Shown piece by piece: positions 1 to 8,673 of a DNA stretch of 64,000 bases. Both the position numbers and the translations under genes were made by a program. Source of the DNA: Rhizobium lentis (GTDB taxonomy: Bacteria > Pseudomonadota > Alphaproteobacteria > Rhizobiales > Rhizobiaceae). The stretch spans positions 2,319,001 through 2,383,000 of the forward strand of contig NZ_CP071454.1 in the NCBI RefSeq assembly GCF_017352135.1, read 5' to 3'. The notes under the pieces were generated by a model. It did no database searches. It was not told the DNA's origin and was given only the letters and a program-made list of their open reading frames with translations. Each line of letters opens with the position of its first letter. The first letter of the stretch is position 1.

Positions 1-1144
1 TGTCGATGACCGCATCGAGGATGACGGCCGATGAGAAGGCGAAGAAGACGGTCGGCACGGCGCCGAGCAGCACGAGGTCCATTGCCGTCTGGCCGAGCCC
101 CTGGAAAATGAAGATGCCGAAGCCGCCGCCGCCGATCAAGGCGGCGATCGTCACCATGCCGATCGCCTGCACCAGCACGATGCGGATGCCGGTGAGGATC
201 ACGGGGAAGGCGAGCGGCATGTCGATGCCGGTCAGGATCTGCAAGCGTGTCAGCCCCATGCCGGCGGCCGCATCGCGCACCGAAGGATCGACGCCCTGCA
301 GGCCGACGACGGTATTGGCGACGATCGGCAGCAGCGAATAGAGCACTAGCGCGATCAAAGCCGGCGCCGTGCCGATGCCGCGGATGCCGATGGCGGCGGC
401 GAGCGGTACATGGGTGGCGAGATAGCCGAGCGGCAGCATCAGCAGGCCGAAGAGCGCCAGGCTCGGGATCGTCTGGATGAGGCTTAAGCCCTGCAGCACG
501 ACGGCTCTGAGCCTCGGTACCCAGAAACAGAGGATTCCGAGCGGCAGGCCGAGTATGATGGCGATAACAAGAGAACCGAGTGCCAGCAGCAGGTGCGAGA
601 AGGCCTCCGTCCGGAACTGTGCCGCCCGCGTGGAAAATTCCTTCATGATCGACAGGCTGTCGAGCAGGCCGGAGAAGAGGAAAGCGAAGAGCAGCGCCGC
701 ATAGGCCGCGAGCGCCGCGACCCGCATCCACGGCGCCAGCCGGATCTTGACCAGCGCATCGGAGATGATCAGCCCGATCACCGCGAACAGCACCCAGAAA
801 CCGCCGCCGGGCGTCATGCGCGCCACCGTGCTGCCGGGCGGCGTCGCCGCGGTCGAGACCAGGCCGATCGCCGCGATGAGCGACGCCAGGCAAAGTGTGG
901 CGATGACAAGCCGTGCCACTGCATTGGCGAGGAACAGGGTGGCGACGGCGGTCAGAACGAGAAAGACGGTCAGGATGATAACGGAGGGCTGGGGAAGAAG
1001 CTGCGTCAGCAGCATCGGCTTGCCGGCGGCGATGCGGTTCGCCTTCACATAGATGAAGGGCATCAGTGCCGTCGCCGCGATTCCGCCGGCCACCAGAACC
1101 ACGCCGAGCCGGTCCAGCCTGCGGACCGCTGAGGTTTCGTCCAT
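1..1144 (-). CDS. Osmoprotectant ABC transporter permease, YehY/OpuC type (partial, runs off the left edge)
   Basis: The start codon is the ATG read from 1144 downward and the frame stays open to position 1, so the C-terminus is outside the window. The protein begins MDETSAVRRLDRLG and has several hydrophobic segments before a classical permease core (residues near 180-380) that includes the stretch GIRGIGTAPALIALVLYSLL and the EAA-like loop DAAAGMGLTRLQI. The long N-terminal membrane extension resembles E. coli YehY rather than the shorter OpuCB. It follows the binding-protein gene 71 bases upstream in the same direction, so together they form a glycine betaine/choline-type importer at the inner membrane. 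The exact substrate cannot be read from the sequence. Confidence 0.85.
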   Translation of the reverse strand, partial: MDETSAVRRLDRLGVVLVAGGIAATALMPFIYVKANRIAAGKPMLLTQLLPQPSVIILTVFLVLTAVATLFLANAVARLVIATLCLASLIAAIGLVSTAATPPGSTVARMTPGGGFWVLFAVIGLIISDALVKIRLAPWMRVAALAAYAALLFAFLFSGLLDSLSIMKEFSTRAAQFRTEAFSHLLLALGSLVIAIILGLPLGILCFWVPRLRAVVLQGLSLIQTIPSLALFGLLMLPLGYLATHVPLAAAIGIRGIGTAPALIALVLYSLLPIVANTVVGLQGVDPSVRDAAAGMGLTRLQILTGIDMPLAFPVILTGIRIVLVQAIGMVTIAALIGGGGFGIFIFQGLGQTAMDLVLLGAVPTVFFAFSSAVILDAVID

Positions 1145-1182
1145 CAATTCAATCCCGTCTCGCCAGCCCCGTCGCAAGGAAG

Positions 1183-1206
1183 GCTCCGCCCGCAGCCGGG
1201 CGGAGC
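1183..1206 (-). promoter_or_regulatory. Intercistronic GC-rich hairpin after the binding-protein gene
   Basis: Perfect 10-bp inverted repeat GCTCCGCCCG / CGGGCGGAGC with a 4-base loop, 9 bases after the stop of the binding-protein gene and before the permease start. It has no U-run on the transcript side, so it is more likely an mRNA-stabilising or partial-termination hairpin than a full terminator. Such hairpins commonly allow excess binding protein over permease. Confidence 0.6.
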
Positions 1207-1215
1207 GAGGGGCAA

Positions 1216-2124
1216 CTATTTCAGGAAGCCCTTTTCCTTGAGATAGGCTTCGGCGACGGATTTTGCCGGCTCGCCGTCGACCTGGATCTTAGCGTTGAGC
1301 TTGCGCAGTTCGTCGGCGGTCAGGCTCTTGAAGATCGGCGAGAGCACCTCCTCGATCTTCGGATTGGCCTTCAGCACCTCTTCGCGGATGATCGGCGTGG
1401 GTGCATAGACCTGCTGCACGTTCTTGTCGTCTTCGAGAACGGTCAGTTCGGCCGCTTCGATCGCACCGTCGGTGCCGTAGACCATGGCGGTGTTGACGCC
1501 GTTCGTCTGGTCGGCGGCCGCCTTGATCGTCGCCGCCGTATCGCCGCCGGAGAGGACGACTGTCTGGTCGGGCTTCAGCTGGAAACCGTAGGTCGTCTGG
1601 AAAGCGGGAAGCGCGCCGGCCGAATTGACGAATTCGGACGAAGCGGCAAGCTTGACCGCGCCGCCGCCGGCAACCCATTTGCCGAAATCCGTGAGGCTCT
1701 TCAGCTTGTTCGGCTCGGCGACGTCGTTGCGCACGGCAAGCGCCCAAGTGTTGTTGGCGGGCGACGGCGTCAGCCAGACGATCTTGTTGGCGTCATAATC
1801 GAGCTTCTTCGCCAGCTCGTAACCCTTGTCGATATTCTTCCAGGCGGCGTCGTCGGCCTTGTTGAAGAAGAAGCCGGCATTGCCGGTATATTCGGGATAG
1901 ATGTCGATTTCGCCAGCGGTGATCGCCTTGCGCACCACCGGTGTGGCGCCGAGCGCGATACGGTCCTGCGTCTTGATGCCGTTGGCTTCGAGCGCGAGCG
2001 CGATGACGTTGCCGAGCAGCGTGCCTTCCGTGTCGATCTTCGACGAGACGACGACGTCTGCGGCCTGAACCGCGCCCGCCGCAAAGGCGGAGAGCGAAAC
2101 GGCAAGTGCGAGTTTCTTCAGCAT
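1216..2124 (-). CDS. Glycine betaine/osmoprotectant ABC transporter substrate-binding protein (OpuAC/YehZ family)
   Basis: Periplasmic receptor of the importer whose permease lies just downstream. Residues 1-22 form a signal peptide (MLKKLALAVSLSAFAAGA, then a QAADV cleavage region). The mature part has family hallmarks such as VVSSKIDTEG near its start and the segment IYPEYTGN around residue 80, which shapes the ligand pocket in OpuAC/ProX-like proteins. The length of about 302 aa is usual. An in-frame ATG seven codons upstream exists, but the start at 2124 has a good ribosome site (AAGGGGA, 6 bases away) and gives a proper signal peptide. The divergent LysR gene may regulate it; that is inference from position only. 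Confidence 0.88.
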   Translation of the reverse strand: MLKKLALAVSLSAFAAGAVQAADVVVSSKIDTEGTLLGNVIALALEANGIKTQDRIALGATPVVRKAITAGEIDIYPEYTGNAGFFFNKADDAAWKNIDKGYELAKKLDYDANKIVWLTPSPANNTWALAVRNDVAEPNKLKSLTDFGKWVAGGGAVKLAASSEFVNSAGALPAFQTTYGFQLKPDQTVVLSGGDTAATIKAAADQTNGVNTAMVYGTDGAIEAAELTVLEDDKNVQQVYAPTPIIREEVLKANPKIEEVLSPIFKSLTADELRKLNAKIQVDGEPAKSVAEAYLKEKGFLK

Positions 2125-2438
2125 GGAATATCCCCTTTTAAACACCGTTGATGAGGCTCAAGCCCGAGAGGCTTGCGCGCAGGAAATCCGTCGGCGAGGG
2201 CGGTGAGGCCGCCATCATCCGAATTGCGTGCGTCATGGAAATAGCGTGCCCACCCGAAAAATCGATGCAAGCCCCCTCCAGTATTTGCGGTCGCGCCGAC
2301 GATTATGGCGGCGAACACATCGCCGCGCGCGGAAACGCATTCCCTTTTCCAGGGTCGGCGCGATTTGTTTTTGTCCCCTTGCGTGTTTCCACGGTGTTCC
2401 GGTGCTCTTCTTGCGAAAACGTCGCCGCCCGGATTTTT

Positions 2439-3764
2439 ATGCCGCAGACGATAGAACGCCGATCCTCAGGCGGGGATATCTCTTTTGCCGAACACATCAT
2501 ATCGTCCGGTTTTTCCAGCGCTTTCGGAGCGAGCTCTTTGCATCTCGGTGCCCTTTTCATTACCGGCCATGTCCTCGGTACCGGTTCGGTCCGCGAAACG
2601 GCGCGACGCTTCCAGCTGTCGCCCTCCACTGTTTCGACGGCGATCCGCCAGCTCGAAACCGAACTGGCGATAAAGCTGACCGAGCGCTCCTCGGGCACGC
2701 TGGCAACGCTGCTTGCAAGCGACAGGGTGCAGGAAGGGCTGGAGCCGATCACCGCTGCGATCGGACAGCTCGGTCGACTGGCGGGCCGTGACGCCGCCGG
2801 GGCTTACGAAGCCTGGGCGTCGCGAATTCCGGTCAAGATCGTCGCCATCGAGCGTTTTCTCGAGGTGGCCGACCAGGGCAGCATCAACCGCGCGGCCCGC
2901 CGCCTTCACCTGGGGCAGCCGCAGCTTTCGCTGCAGCTCGCCAATCTCGAGAAGTTCCTCGGCCATCGGTTGTTCGAACGGCAGGCGCAAGGTTCGCTGC
3001 TGACGGAGGAGGGCAGGCGTGCCTACCCGATCTTCATGACAATCAGCCAGGCATGGAACGATTTGAAATCCTCGGCCGACGAGCGCTATCGCCGCACCGC
3101 CCGGTCGCTGCGCATCGGCTCGATCATCCCGACCGGCTCGGAAAGCTGGGTGGCGCGCTGCCTGGGTGCGCTGGTTTCCGAATGGAATGCGCGCCGCAGC
3201 AACAATGCCATCTCATTGGTCGCGATGACGGCCGACGACCTGCGCGAGGCACTGAAGAGCGGCCGCATCGATGTCGCGATCCTGGATTCGGTCTTCGGCC
3301 TGGAAAGCTTCCGGCACCATGAACTCCTGCAGACCGACATGGTGGTGATCGCGCCGCCGGACAGCACGGAAACCACGGTCGCCGATCTCGTTGCCGGCCA
3401 TGCGATCTGCATGCCGAGCCCACGCACCGGCCTCGGCCATGCCGCCATGGCCTTCAGCGACGAGCGCGCGTCCAGCCGGCGCTTGCGCAGCCGCGATATC
3501 ACCGCGGCGGATTCGCTGCCCGTGATCGTCGACCTCGTCGCCAATCATGGCTACGTCTCTTTCCTCGGCCGCGTCAGCGCCACGCCGATCGCCGGCAAGG
3601 TGCGCATCGTCGATCTCGACGAGCACCTGCCATTGTCCTATCACGTCGCCTTCAACCATCGCAAAGCCGCCGCCGATGCCTCCATGATGATCGTCGAGAT
3701 GGCCGCCAAAATGACGTCGGAATCGGCCGTGCAGGCCGGCAGAGTTCGGGAGAGCGCAGCATGA
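2439..3764 (+). CDS. LysR-family transcriptional regulator with two N-terminal helix-turn-helix segments
   Basis: The 442-aa protein is about 140 residues longer than a normal LysR regulator. It has two LysR-like DNA-binding segments in tandem: one at about residues 33-85 (SVRETARRFQLSPSTVSTAI) and a second at about 132-192 (SINRAARRLHLGQPQLSLQL, then LFER). A periplasmic-binding-like effector domain follows to the C-terminus. The frame is open upstream to 2148, but that extra stretch is not protein-like; the ATG at 2439 is preferred although its ribosome site is weak. The stop overlaps the cutC start (ATGA), so the two are co-transcribed. The gene is divergent from the osmoprotectant transporter. 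Its target is unknown. Confidence 0.85.
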   Translation: MPQTIERRSSGGDISFAEHIISSGFSSAFGASSLHLGALFITGHVLGTGSVRETARRFQLSPSTVSTAIRQLETELAIKLTERSSGTLATLLASDRVQEGLEPITAAIGQLGRLAGRDAAGAYEAWASRIPVKIVAIERFLEVADQGSINRAARRLHLGQPQLSLQLANLEKFLGHRLFERQAQGSLLTEEGRRAYPIFMTISQAWNDLKSSADERYRRTARSLRIGSIIPTGSESWVARCLGALVSEWNARRSNNAISLVAMTADDLREALKSGRIDVAILDSVFGLESFRHHELLQTDMVVIAPPDSTETTVADLVAGHAICMPSPRTGLGHAAMAFSDERASSRRLRSRDITAADSLPVIVDLVANHGYVSFLGRVSATPIAGKVRIVDLDEHLPLSYHVAFNHRKAAADASMMIVEMAAKMTSESAVQAGRVRESAA

Positions 3765-4486
3765 CCATCCTGCTGGAAGTATGCGTCGACAGCGCCGAAG
3801 GCCTTGCCGCCGCGATCGAAGGCGGCGCCGGCCGCATCGAGCTCTGCTCGGCGCTGGAACTCGGCGGCCTGACGCCGCTGTCGAGCCTGATGCGGATCGC
3901 CGCCCTCGCGCCCATTCCGGTCTACGCGATGATCCGCCCGCATGCCGGCCCCTTCATTTTCGACGGCGTCGACGAGGCGGCGATGATGCTCGATATCGAG
4001 GCGGTGCGCGCCGCGGGCCTTGCCGGCGTCGTCATCGGCGCCAACCGCCCGGACGGCACGCTCGACATGCCGCTGATCCACCGGCTGAAGGCCCATGCGG
4101 CTGGCCTGGGAGCGACGCTGCACCGAGCTTTCGACCTGGTGCCCGATGCCGATCAGGCGCTCGAACAGGCGGTCGAGCTCGGCTGCGAACGCATCCTCAC
4201 CTCCGGCTGCGCGCTGAAGGCCGCCGACGGCCTCGACACGCTGAAGAGGATTTCGGAGAAGGCGGCTGGTCGCATTTCGATCATGCCCGGCAGCGGCATC
4301 CGCCCCGCCAATGTCGGCGAGATTCTCCGAGCGACCGGCGCCCGCGAGGTGCATGGCTCCTGCAGTTCCCTGGTCGAAAGCCGCGACCCGCGCGCGGTCG
4401 CCTTCGGCTTCGAGGCGAAGAGTGCGAACAAGACCGATGTCGCGGTTGTGAGGGAGATGCGCAGGGCGATTGAAATGGTGGGTTAG
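3761..4486 (+). CDS. cutC: CutC family protein (copper homeostasis protein CutC)
   Basis: TIM-barrel protein of 241 aa, the usual CutC length. Family motifs visible are LLEVCVDSAEGLAAAIEGGA at the N-terminus, RIELCSALELGGLTP around residues 27-41, MIRPHAGPF near 60, HRAFDLVPD near 120, and ILTSGCALKAADG near 147. The start codon overlaps the stop of the LysR gene by four bases, so translation is coupled. CutC was named for copper tolerance in E. coli, but its biochemical role is unsettled; the family assignment is firm while a copper role here is not shown by the context. Confidence 0.92.
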   Translation: MTILLEVCVDSAEGLAAAIEGGAGRIELCSALELGGLTPLSSLMRIAALAPIPVYAMIRPHAGPFIFDGVDEAAMMLDIEAVRAAGLAGVVIGANRPDGTLDMPLIHRLKAHAAGLGATLHRAFDLVPDADQALEQAVELGCERILTSGCALKAADGLDTLKRISEKAAGRISIMPGSGIRPANVGEILRATGAREVHGSCSSLVESRDPRAVAFGFEAKSANKTDVAVVREMRRAIEMVG

Positions 4487-4521
4487 CGACCGCGGCTGAC
4501 GCGCACGCAGCACTCAATGGC

Positions 4522-4664
4522 TGCCCCTCACCCTAACCCTCTCCCCGTTTTGACGGGGAGAGGGGACGTGCCCTTTGAGAGGTTGATGGGTAACGGAGAG
4601 GTCGCGGCATATCTCCTTCGCCCCGCAGGCGGGGAGAAGGTGGCGGCAGCCGGATGAGGGGCTG
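4522..4664. repeat. RIME-type intergenic mosaic repeat, copy A
   Basis: Lies between convergent cutC and the zinc dehydrogenase gene. It begins CCCCTCACCCTAACCCTCTC and ends CGGATGAGGGG, and contains two internal palindromes (CTCCCCG..CGGGGAG and CCCCGC..GCGGGG) flanking a conserved middle with GGAGAGGTCGCGGCATAT. The same architecture recurs at 5810, 28267, 28849, 36871, 37093 and 46848. This matches the description of Rhizobium-specific intergenic mosaic elements. Confidence 0.85.
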
Positions 4665-4724
4665 CTCTCGCCGATCTCGACAGGCTGAGCGTGCGCAACC
4701 GCTCCACTCGTTCCCGAAAACGGC

Positions 4725-5744
4725 CTAACCCCCAACCCTGATCACCGCCTTGATCAGCCCGCTCTTCTCATGCGCCCAGCGGGCGAGGTCGCGCGGCGCA
4801 TCATCGAGTGTCGTGCGGTGGGTGATCAGCTTGTCGACCGGCACCAGGCCCTTGGCGATCGAATCCGCCACATGCTCGAAATCGGCGCGGGTGGCGTTGC
4901 GGCTGCCGATCAGCATCATCTCGCGCTTGTGGAACTCCGGATCGGAGAAGCGAATGTCGTCCTTGACGACGCTGACCAGCACCAGTGCGCCACCATGGGC
5001 GACGAAGGAGAAGGCCTTCTCCATCGACGGGCCATAACCGGTCGCGTCGAACACCACGTCGAAACCATCGCCATTGGTGCTGGCCCGCACCGCATCGGCC
5101 GTTCCCTCATTGGCAACGATGCCTGAGGTGAAGCCGAAGCGCTCGGACGCCATCTGCAGCCGCTCCGCGCTGGTATCGAGCAGCGTCACCTCATGGCCGG
5201 CAATGCGCGAGAAGATTGCCGCTCCGAGCCCGATCGGCCCGGCGCCGATGACGAGCGACCGTGCACCGGCGCCGGCCAGCGAGCGCCGCACCGCATGGGC
5301 GCCGATCGCCAGAAATTCCGTCGTCGCCGCCGCTTCGAGGCTGAGGCCCTTGGCGGGATAAAGATTATCGACCGGAACCGAAATCTCCTCGCAGAAGGCG
5401 CCGTCGGTATGGACGCCGAGCACCTTGATGCTGGTGCAGCAGTTCGGCTTGCCCTTGATGCAGGCGACACATTGGCCGCAGGCGAGATAGGGGTTGACGA
5501 TCACGGGCGTGCCGGCCGCAAGCGCCACGCCGTCACCGGCCTCGATCACTGTCGCCGAGATCTCATGCCCCATCACCCGGGGATATTCGAGGAAGGGGTG
5601 CTTGCCCTCGAAGATATGATAATCCGTGCCGCAGATGCCGACATGGCTGACGGCCAACCGCACCCAGCCGGGCGCCGGTGCGGCAGGTGATGGGCGTTCG
5701 ACGATGTCGAGCACGCCGGGCTCCCGGCAAACAACTGCTTTCAT
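4725..5744 (-). CDS. Zinc-dependent medium-chain dehydrogenase, L-galactonate-5-dehydrogenase (LgoD/YjjN)-like
   Basis: NAD(P)-dependent MDR dehydrogenase of 339 aa. Zinc ligands are visible: GICGTD near residue 37, GHEI near 60, and the structural-zinc cysteine cluster CGQCVACIKGKPNCC near 90-104. The nucleotide fold is at VIGAGPIGLGAA near 167. The segment SDPEFHKREMMLIGSRNAT strongly resembles the equivalent part of E. coli YjjN, which oxidises L-galactonate at C5. The upstream in-frame extension to 5870 is derived from RIME sequence and is rejected; MKAVVCREPG at 5744 is the natural start. It lies downstream of the sugar importer in the same direction, after a RIME, and probably acts in the same L-sugar pathway. 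Confidence 0.8.
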   Translation of the reverse strand: MKAVVCREPGVLDIVERPSPAAPAPGWVRLAVSHVGICGTDYHIFEGKHPFLEYPRVMGHEISATVIEAGDGVALAAGTPVIVNPYLACGQCVACIKGKPNCCTSIKVLGVHTDGAFCEEISVPVDNLYPAKGLSLEAAATTEFLAIGAHAVRRSLAGAGARSLVIGAGPIGLGAAIFSRIAGHEVTLLDTSAERLQMASERFGFTSGIVANEGTADAVRASTNGDGFDVVFDATGYGPSMEKAFSFVAHGGALVLVSVVKDDIRFSDPEFHKREMMLIGSRNATRADFEHVADSIAKGLVPVDKLITHRTTLDDAPRDLARWAHEKSGLIKAVIRVGG

Positions 5745-5809
5745 GACGGCCTCGCATTCTTCGTTCTTTGCTTGTGTCGTGCCACTGCTGTTCGGTTCGC
5801 GCCGATAGC

Positions 5810-5945
5810 TGCCCCTCACCCTAACCCTCTCCCAGTAAACGGCGAGGGGACGTGCCCGGCACCACGTCAATGGGGACGGAGAGTTTGCGGCATTTGCCCT
5901 TCTCCCCGCGAGCGGGGAGAAGGTGACGGCAACCAGAGGAGGGCA
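5810..5945. repeat. RIME-type intergenic mosaic repeat, copy B
   Basis: Same element as copy A: CCCCTCACCCTAACCCTCTC start, central GGAGAGTTTGCGGCAT, and a CTCCCCGCGAGCGGGGAG palindrome near the end. It separates the ABC permease from the zinc dehydrogenase. The end is degenerate (ACCAGAGGAGGGC instead of CCGGATGAGGGGC). Confidence 0.82.
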
Positions 5946-5968
5946 GGTGGCGATCTCTTGCTTGCCTC

Positions 5969-6943
5969 TCAGTTGCTCTTGCGGCGGCGCAGCTGGTCGA
6001 AGAAGACGATCACGATGATCAAGAGACCGGTGATGATGCGCTGCCAGAAGGAGTTGACGTTCAGAAGGTTCGCACCGTTGTTGATGGTGGCGAGAATGAA
6101 GGCGCCGATCAGCGGGCCATGCACCGAACCGACCGCGCCGAACAGGCTGGTGCCGCCGATGACTGAGGAGGCGATCGCCTGCAGTTCCCAGCCGTCGGCC
6201 TGTGTCGCATTGCCGATGGCGATGCGCGAGGCGAGCAGCACGCCGACGAAGGCGGCGAAGGAGGCCGAAAGAATATAGGCGAGATATATCATGCCCTTGA
6301 CGTTGACGCCGGAAAGGCGCGCCGCCTCGGCATTCGAACCGACTGCGAAGAGATAGCGGCCCCAGCGGCTCAGATGCAGGAAGACGAAGGAGGGGACCGC
6401 CACCAGGATGACCATCCAGAACAGGCTCGGAATGCCGAGGAAATCGGCGCGGGCGAAATTGCTGAAGCTCTCGTCGGTGATGCTGATCGTCGAGCCGTTG
6501 GTGATCAGGAGGCCGATGCCGCGCAGCGATGTGAGCGTTGCGAGCGTGATGATGAAGGGCGGCAGGCCCATATGGACGATGCCGAAGCCGTGAAAGGCGC
6601 CGATTGCGACACCGATGGCGAGCGTCAGCACGATCGCCCCCCAGAGTGGCACGCCCGCCTGCAGCAGCCAGGCGATGATGACGGTGCAGAAGCCGACGAT
6701 CGCACCGACCGACAGGTCGATGCCGGCGGTGATGATGACGAAGGTCTGGCCGAGCGCCAGGATCGCCGTCATCGCGCCTTGGCGCAGCAGGTTGGAGATG
6801 TTGAGCGGCGTCCAGAAGCTCGCGGTGACGAAGCCGAGCACGACCCAGAGGAAGATCAGGAGCCCGATCAGCGTCAGGCCGAACAGGATGTTCATTTTCC
6901 GGCGCGGCGGCGGCGCGACGATTTCGGTGGGGGTGGCAGTCAT
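5969..6943 (-). CDS. Sugar ABC transporter permease, RbsC family
   Basis: Inner-membrane channel of a ribose-type (CUT2) sugar importer, 324 aa with about ten hydrophobic segments. Family motifs include GQTFVIITAGIDLSVGAIVG near residue 80 and ASSVIGGTSLFGAVGSVHGP near 270. The start at 6943 (MTATPTEIV) has GGGAG eight bases upstream; the in-frame start at 6985 is rejected. It follows the ATPase gene by 73 bases in the same direction and works with RbsA- and RbsB-like partners encoded next to it. The adjacent fucU suggests L-fucose or a similar sugar as substrate rather than ribose; that is inference. Confidence 0.9.
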   Translation of the reverse strand: MTATPTEIVAPPPRRKMNILFGLTLIGLLIFLWVVLGFVTASFWTPLNISNLLRQGAMTAILALGQTFVIITAGIDLSVGAIVGFCTVIIAWLLQAGVPLWGAIVLTLAIGVAIGAFHGFGIVHMGLPPFIITLATLTSLRGIGLLITNGSTISITDESFSNFARADFLGIPSLFWMVILVAVPSFVFLHLSRWGRYLFAVGSNAEAARLSGVNVKGMIYLAYILSASFAAFVGVLLASRIAIGNATQADGWELQAIASSVIGGTSLFGAVGSVHGPLIGAFILATINNGANLLNVNSFWQRIITGLLIIVIVFFDQLRRRKSN

Positions 6944-7016
6944 CGATTTTCTCCCTCTTAGAGCATTTCCTTTTCTTCGAACCACGGAAATGCTCTATCT
7001 CTTTGTTCTCTCGTGC

Positions 7017-8570
7017 TCAGACGCCGATCGCTTCGCTGAGCACTTGTTCATGCGTCGCCGCGTGGAAATCATGGCTGGCGACCAGCCTGCCGCCGCGGAA
7101 GACGTGCAGCCGGTCTGCCAGTTCGTAGACCTCCGGCAGGTAGGAGGAGATCAGGATGATGCCGGCCCCCTCCTTCAGAAGCTTGGCAAAGAGCCGGTAG
7201 ATTTCCGCCTTGGTGCCGACGTCGACGCCGACGGTGGGTTCGTCGAAGATGAACAGCCGGGCGCCGTGGCTTAGCCACTTGCCGATGACGATCTTCTGCT
7301 GATTGCCGCCCGACATGCTGGAGGCCGGAACGCGCCGGCTCGGCGTCTTGATGCTGAGATCGCGGATCTGCCTGTCGGCATTGGCCGATTCGCGCGCGTG
7401 ATTGATGACCGGGCCGTGGCTCAACCGCCCGAACACCGGCAGGTTGATGTTGAGGCCGATCGGCAGGTTGAGGCAGAGCCCCTGGTCGCGCCGGCTTTCG
7501 GGCGCGAGCGCAATGCCGAGCTCCATCGCGGTGCGTTCGTTCCTGATATCGACGCGCTTGCCCCTCCAGTGGATTTCGCCCGCGCTGATCGGCTCGCGCC
7601 CGTAGAGGCCGAGCGCGAATTCGCTGCGGCCGGCGCCGATCAGCCCGTAAAGGCCGACGATCTGTCCCGCCTTGACGCTGAGCGAGACGTCTTCGAAGCC
7701 AGGGCCGGAGAGGCCGCGGACCTCGACGATCGTCTCGCCGATGGCGATCTCTTCCTTGTGGTAGATCTGTTCGATCGAGCGGTTGATCATCAGCGCGATC
7801 AGCTCGGCCTCGTTGGTCTCGCCGATCAGCCGCGTGCCGACATGCGTGCCGTCGCGCAGCACCGAGACACGGTCGGCGAGCTCGAAGACTTCCTCCATGC
7901 GGTGGCTGATATAAACGATGGTGACGCCTTCGCCCTGCAGGCGGCGGATCAGCTTGAAGAGCTGGGCCGATTCCTGGCGGGTAAGATAGGCTGTGGGTTC
8001 GTCGAAGATCAGGAACTGCGTGCCGCGCATGGCGGCGCGTGCGGTGGCGACGAGCTGTTGCTGGCCGATCGTCAGCGAGCTTAAAAGCGCGCCGGCCGGC
8101 AGGCCGAAGCCGAGATCGTCGAGCACAGCCTGGGCCATCTTCTCCATCTGCTTCTTGCGCATGAGGCCGTAGCGGTTGACCTCGTCGCCGAGGAAGAGGT
8201 TGGCGGCGACGCTGAGATGCGGGCAGAGCACGACTTCCTGATGGACGGCGTTGATGCCGCGGGCGATCGCCTCGTTCGGTGTCGACAGCCCCACGGGATG
8301 GCCGCACCACAGCACTTCGCCGGCCGTGCGGGTGATGACGCCGGTGAGCAATTTGATCAGGGTGGATTTGCCGGCGCCGTTTTCACCGACGATGGCGTGG
8401 ATTTCACCGGCCAGGAAAGTCAGCGTCGCCGGCTTCAGCGCCTGCACGTGACCGTAATTTTTCTGCAGGCCTTTCAGTTCGAGGATGGGCGATCCGGCGG
8501 GAATTCGATTGGCTTCTTTCAGCGGGGCGCTGTCATCATGGCGATGACTGACCTCTTCCAGTCCGGTCAT
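7017..8570 (-). CDS. Sugar ABC transporter ATP-binding protein, RbsA family (two ABC domains)
   Basis: Duplicated ATPase of a CUT2 sugar importer, 517 aa as usual for RbsA. The first domain has a Walker A GENGAGKST near residue 62, a signature-like LTIGQQQLVATARA, and Walker B FLIFDEPTAYL. The second has the typically degenerate Walker A (GLIGAGRSEF), a good signature MSGGNQQKIVIGKWL, and Walker B LFIFDEPTVGVDVG. The start at 8570 is set by a strong GAGGAGGAAAGG site; an upstream in-frame start at 8603 would bury that site inside the gene. It is transcribed after the binding-protein gene and before the permease. Confidence 0.93.
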   Translation of the reverse strand: MTGLEEVSHRHDDSAPLKEANRIPAGSPILELKGLQKNYGHVQALKPATLTFLAGEIHAIVGENGAGKSTLIKLLTGVITRTAGEVLWCGHPVGLSTPNEAIARGINAVHQEVVLCPHLSVAANLFLGDEVNRYGLMRKKQMEKMAQAVLDDLGFGLPAGALLSSLTIGQQQLVATARAAMRGTQFLIFDEPTAYLTRQESAQLFKLIRRLQGEGVTIVYISHRMEEVFELADRVSVLRDGTHVGTRLIGETNEAELIALMINRSIEQIYHKEEIAIGETIVEVRGLSGPGFEDVSLSVKAGQIVGLYGLIGAGRSEFALGLYGREPISAGEIHWRGKRVDIRNERTAMELGIALAPESRRDQGLCLNLPIGLNINLPVFGRLSHGPVINHARESANADRQIRDLSIKTPSRRVPASSMSGGNQQKIVIGKWLSHGARLFIFDEPTVGVDVGTKAEIYRLFAKLLKEGAGIILISSYLPEVYELADRLHVFRGGRLVASHDFHAATHEQVLSEAIGV

Positions 8571-8632
8571 GGACCTTTCCTCCTCTTGTCGCGTCTTTTC
8601 CATCCCTGGTGAACCATACCATGGATGAGAAA

Positions 8633-8663
8633 GGCCGCGCCGGTTTTTGAAGCCGGCGCGGCC
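8633..8663 (-). promoter_or_regulatory. Strong intercistronic hairpin between binding-protein and ATPase genes
   Basis: Perfect 11-bp inverted repeat GGCCGCGCCGG / CCGGCGCGGCC with a 9-base loop, 10 bases after the rbsB-like stop. There is no clear U-run on the transcript strand. It probably limits read-through or protects the 5' mRNA, raising binding protein relative to membrane parts. Confidence 0.6.
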
Positions 8664-8673
8664 GTCTGTCGTC

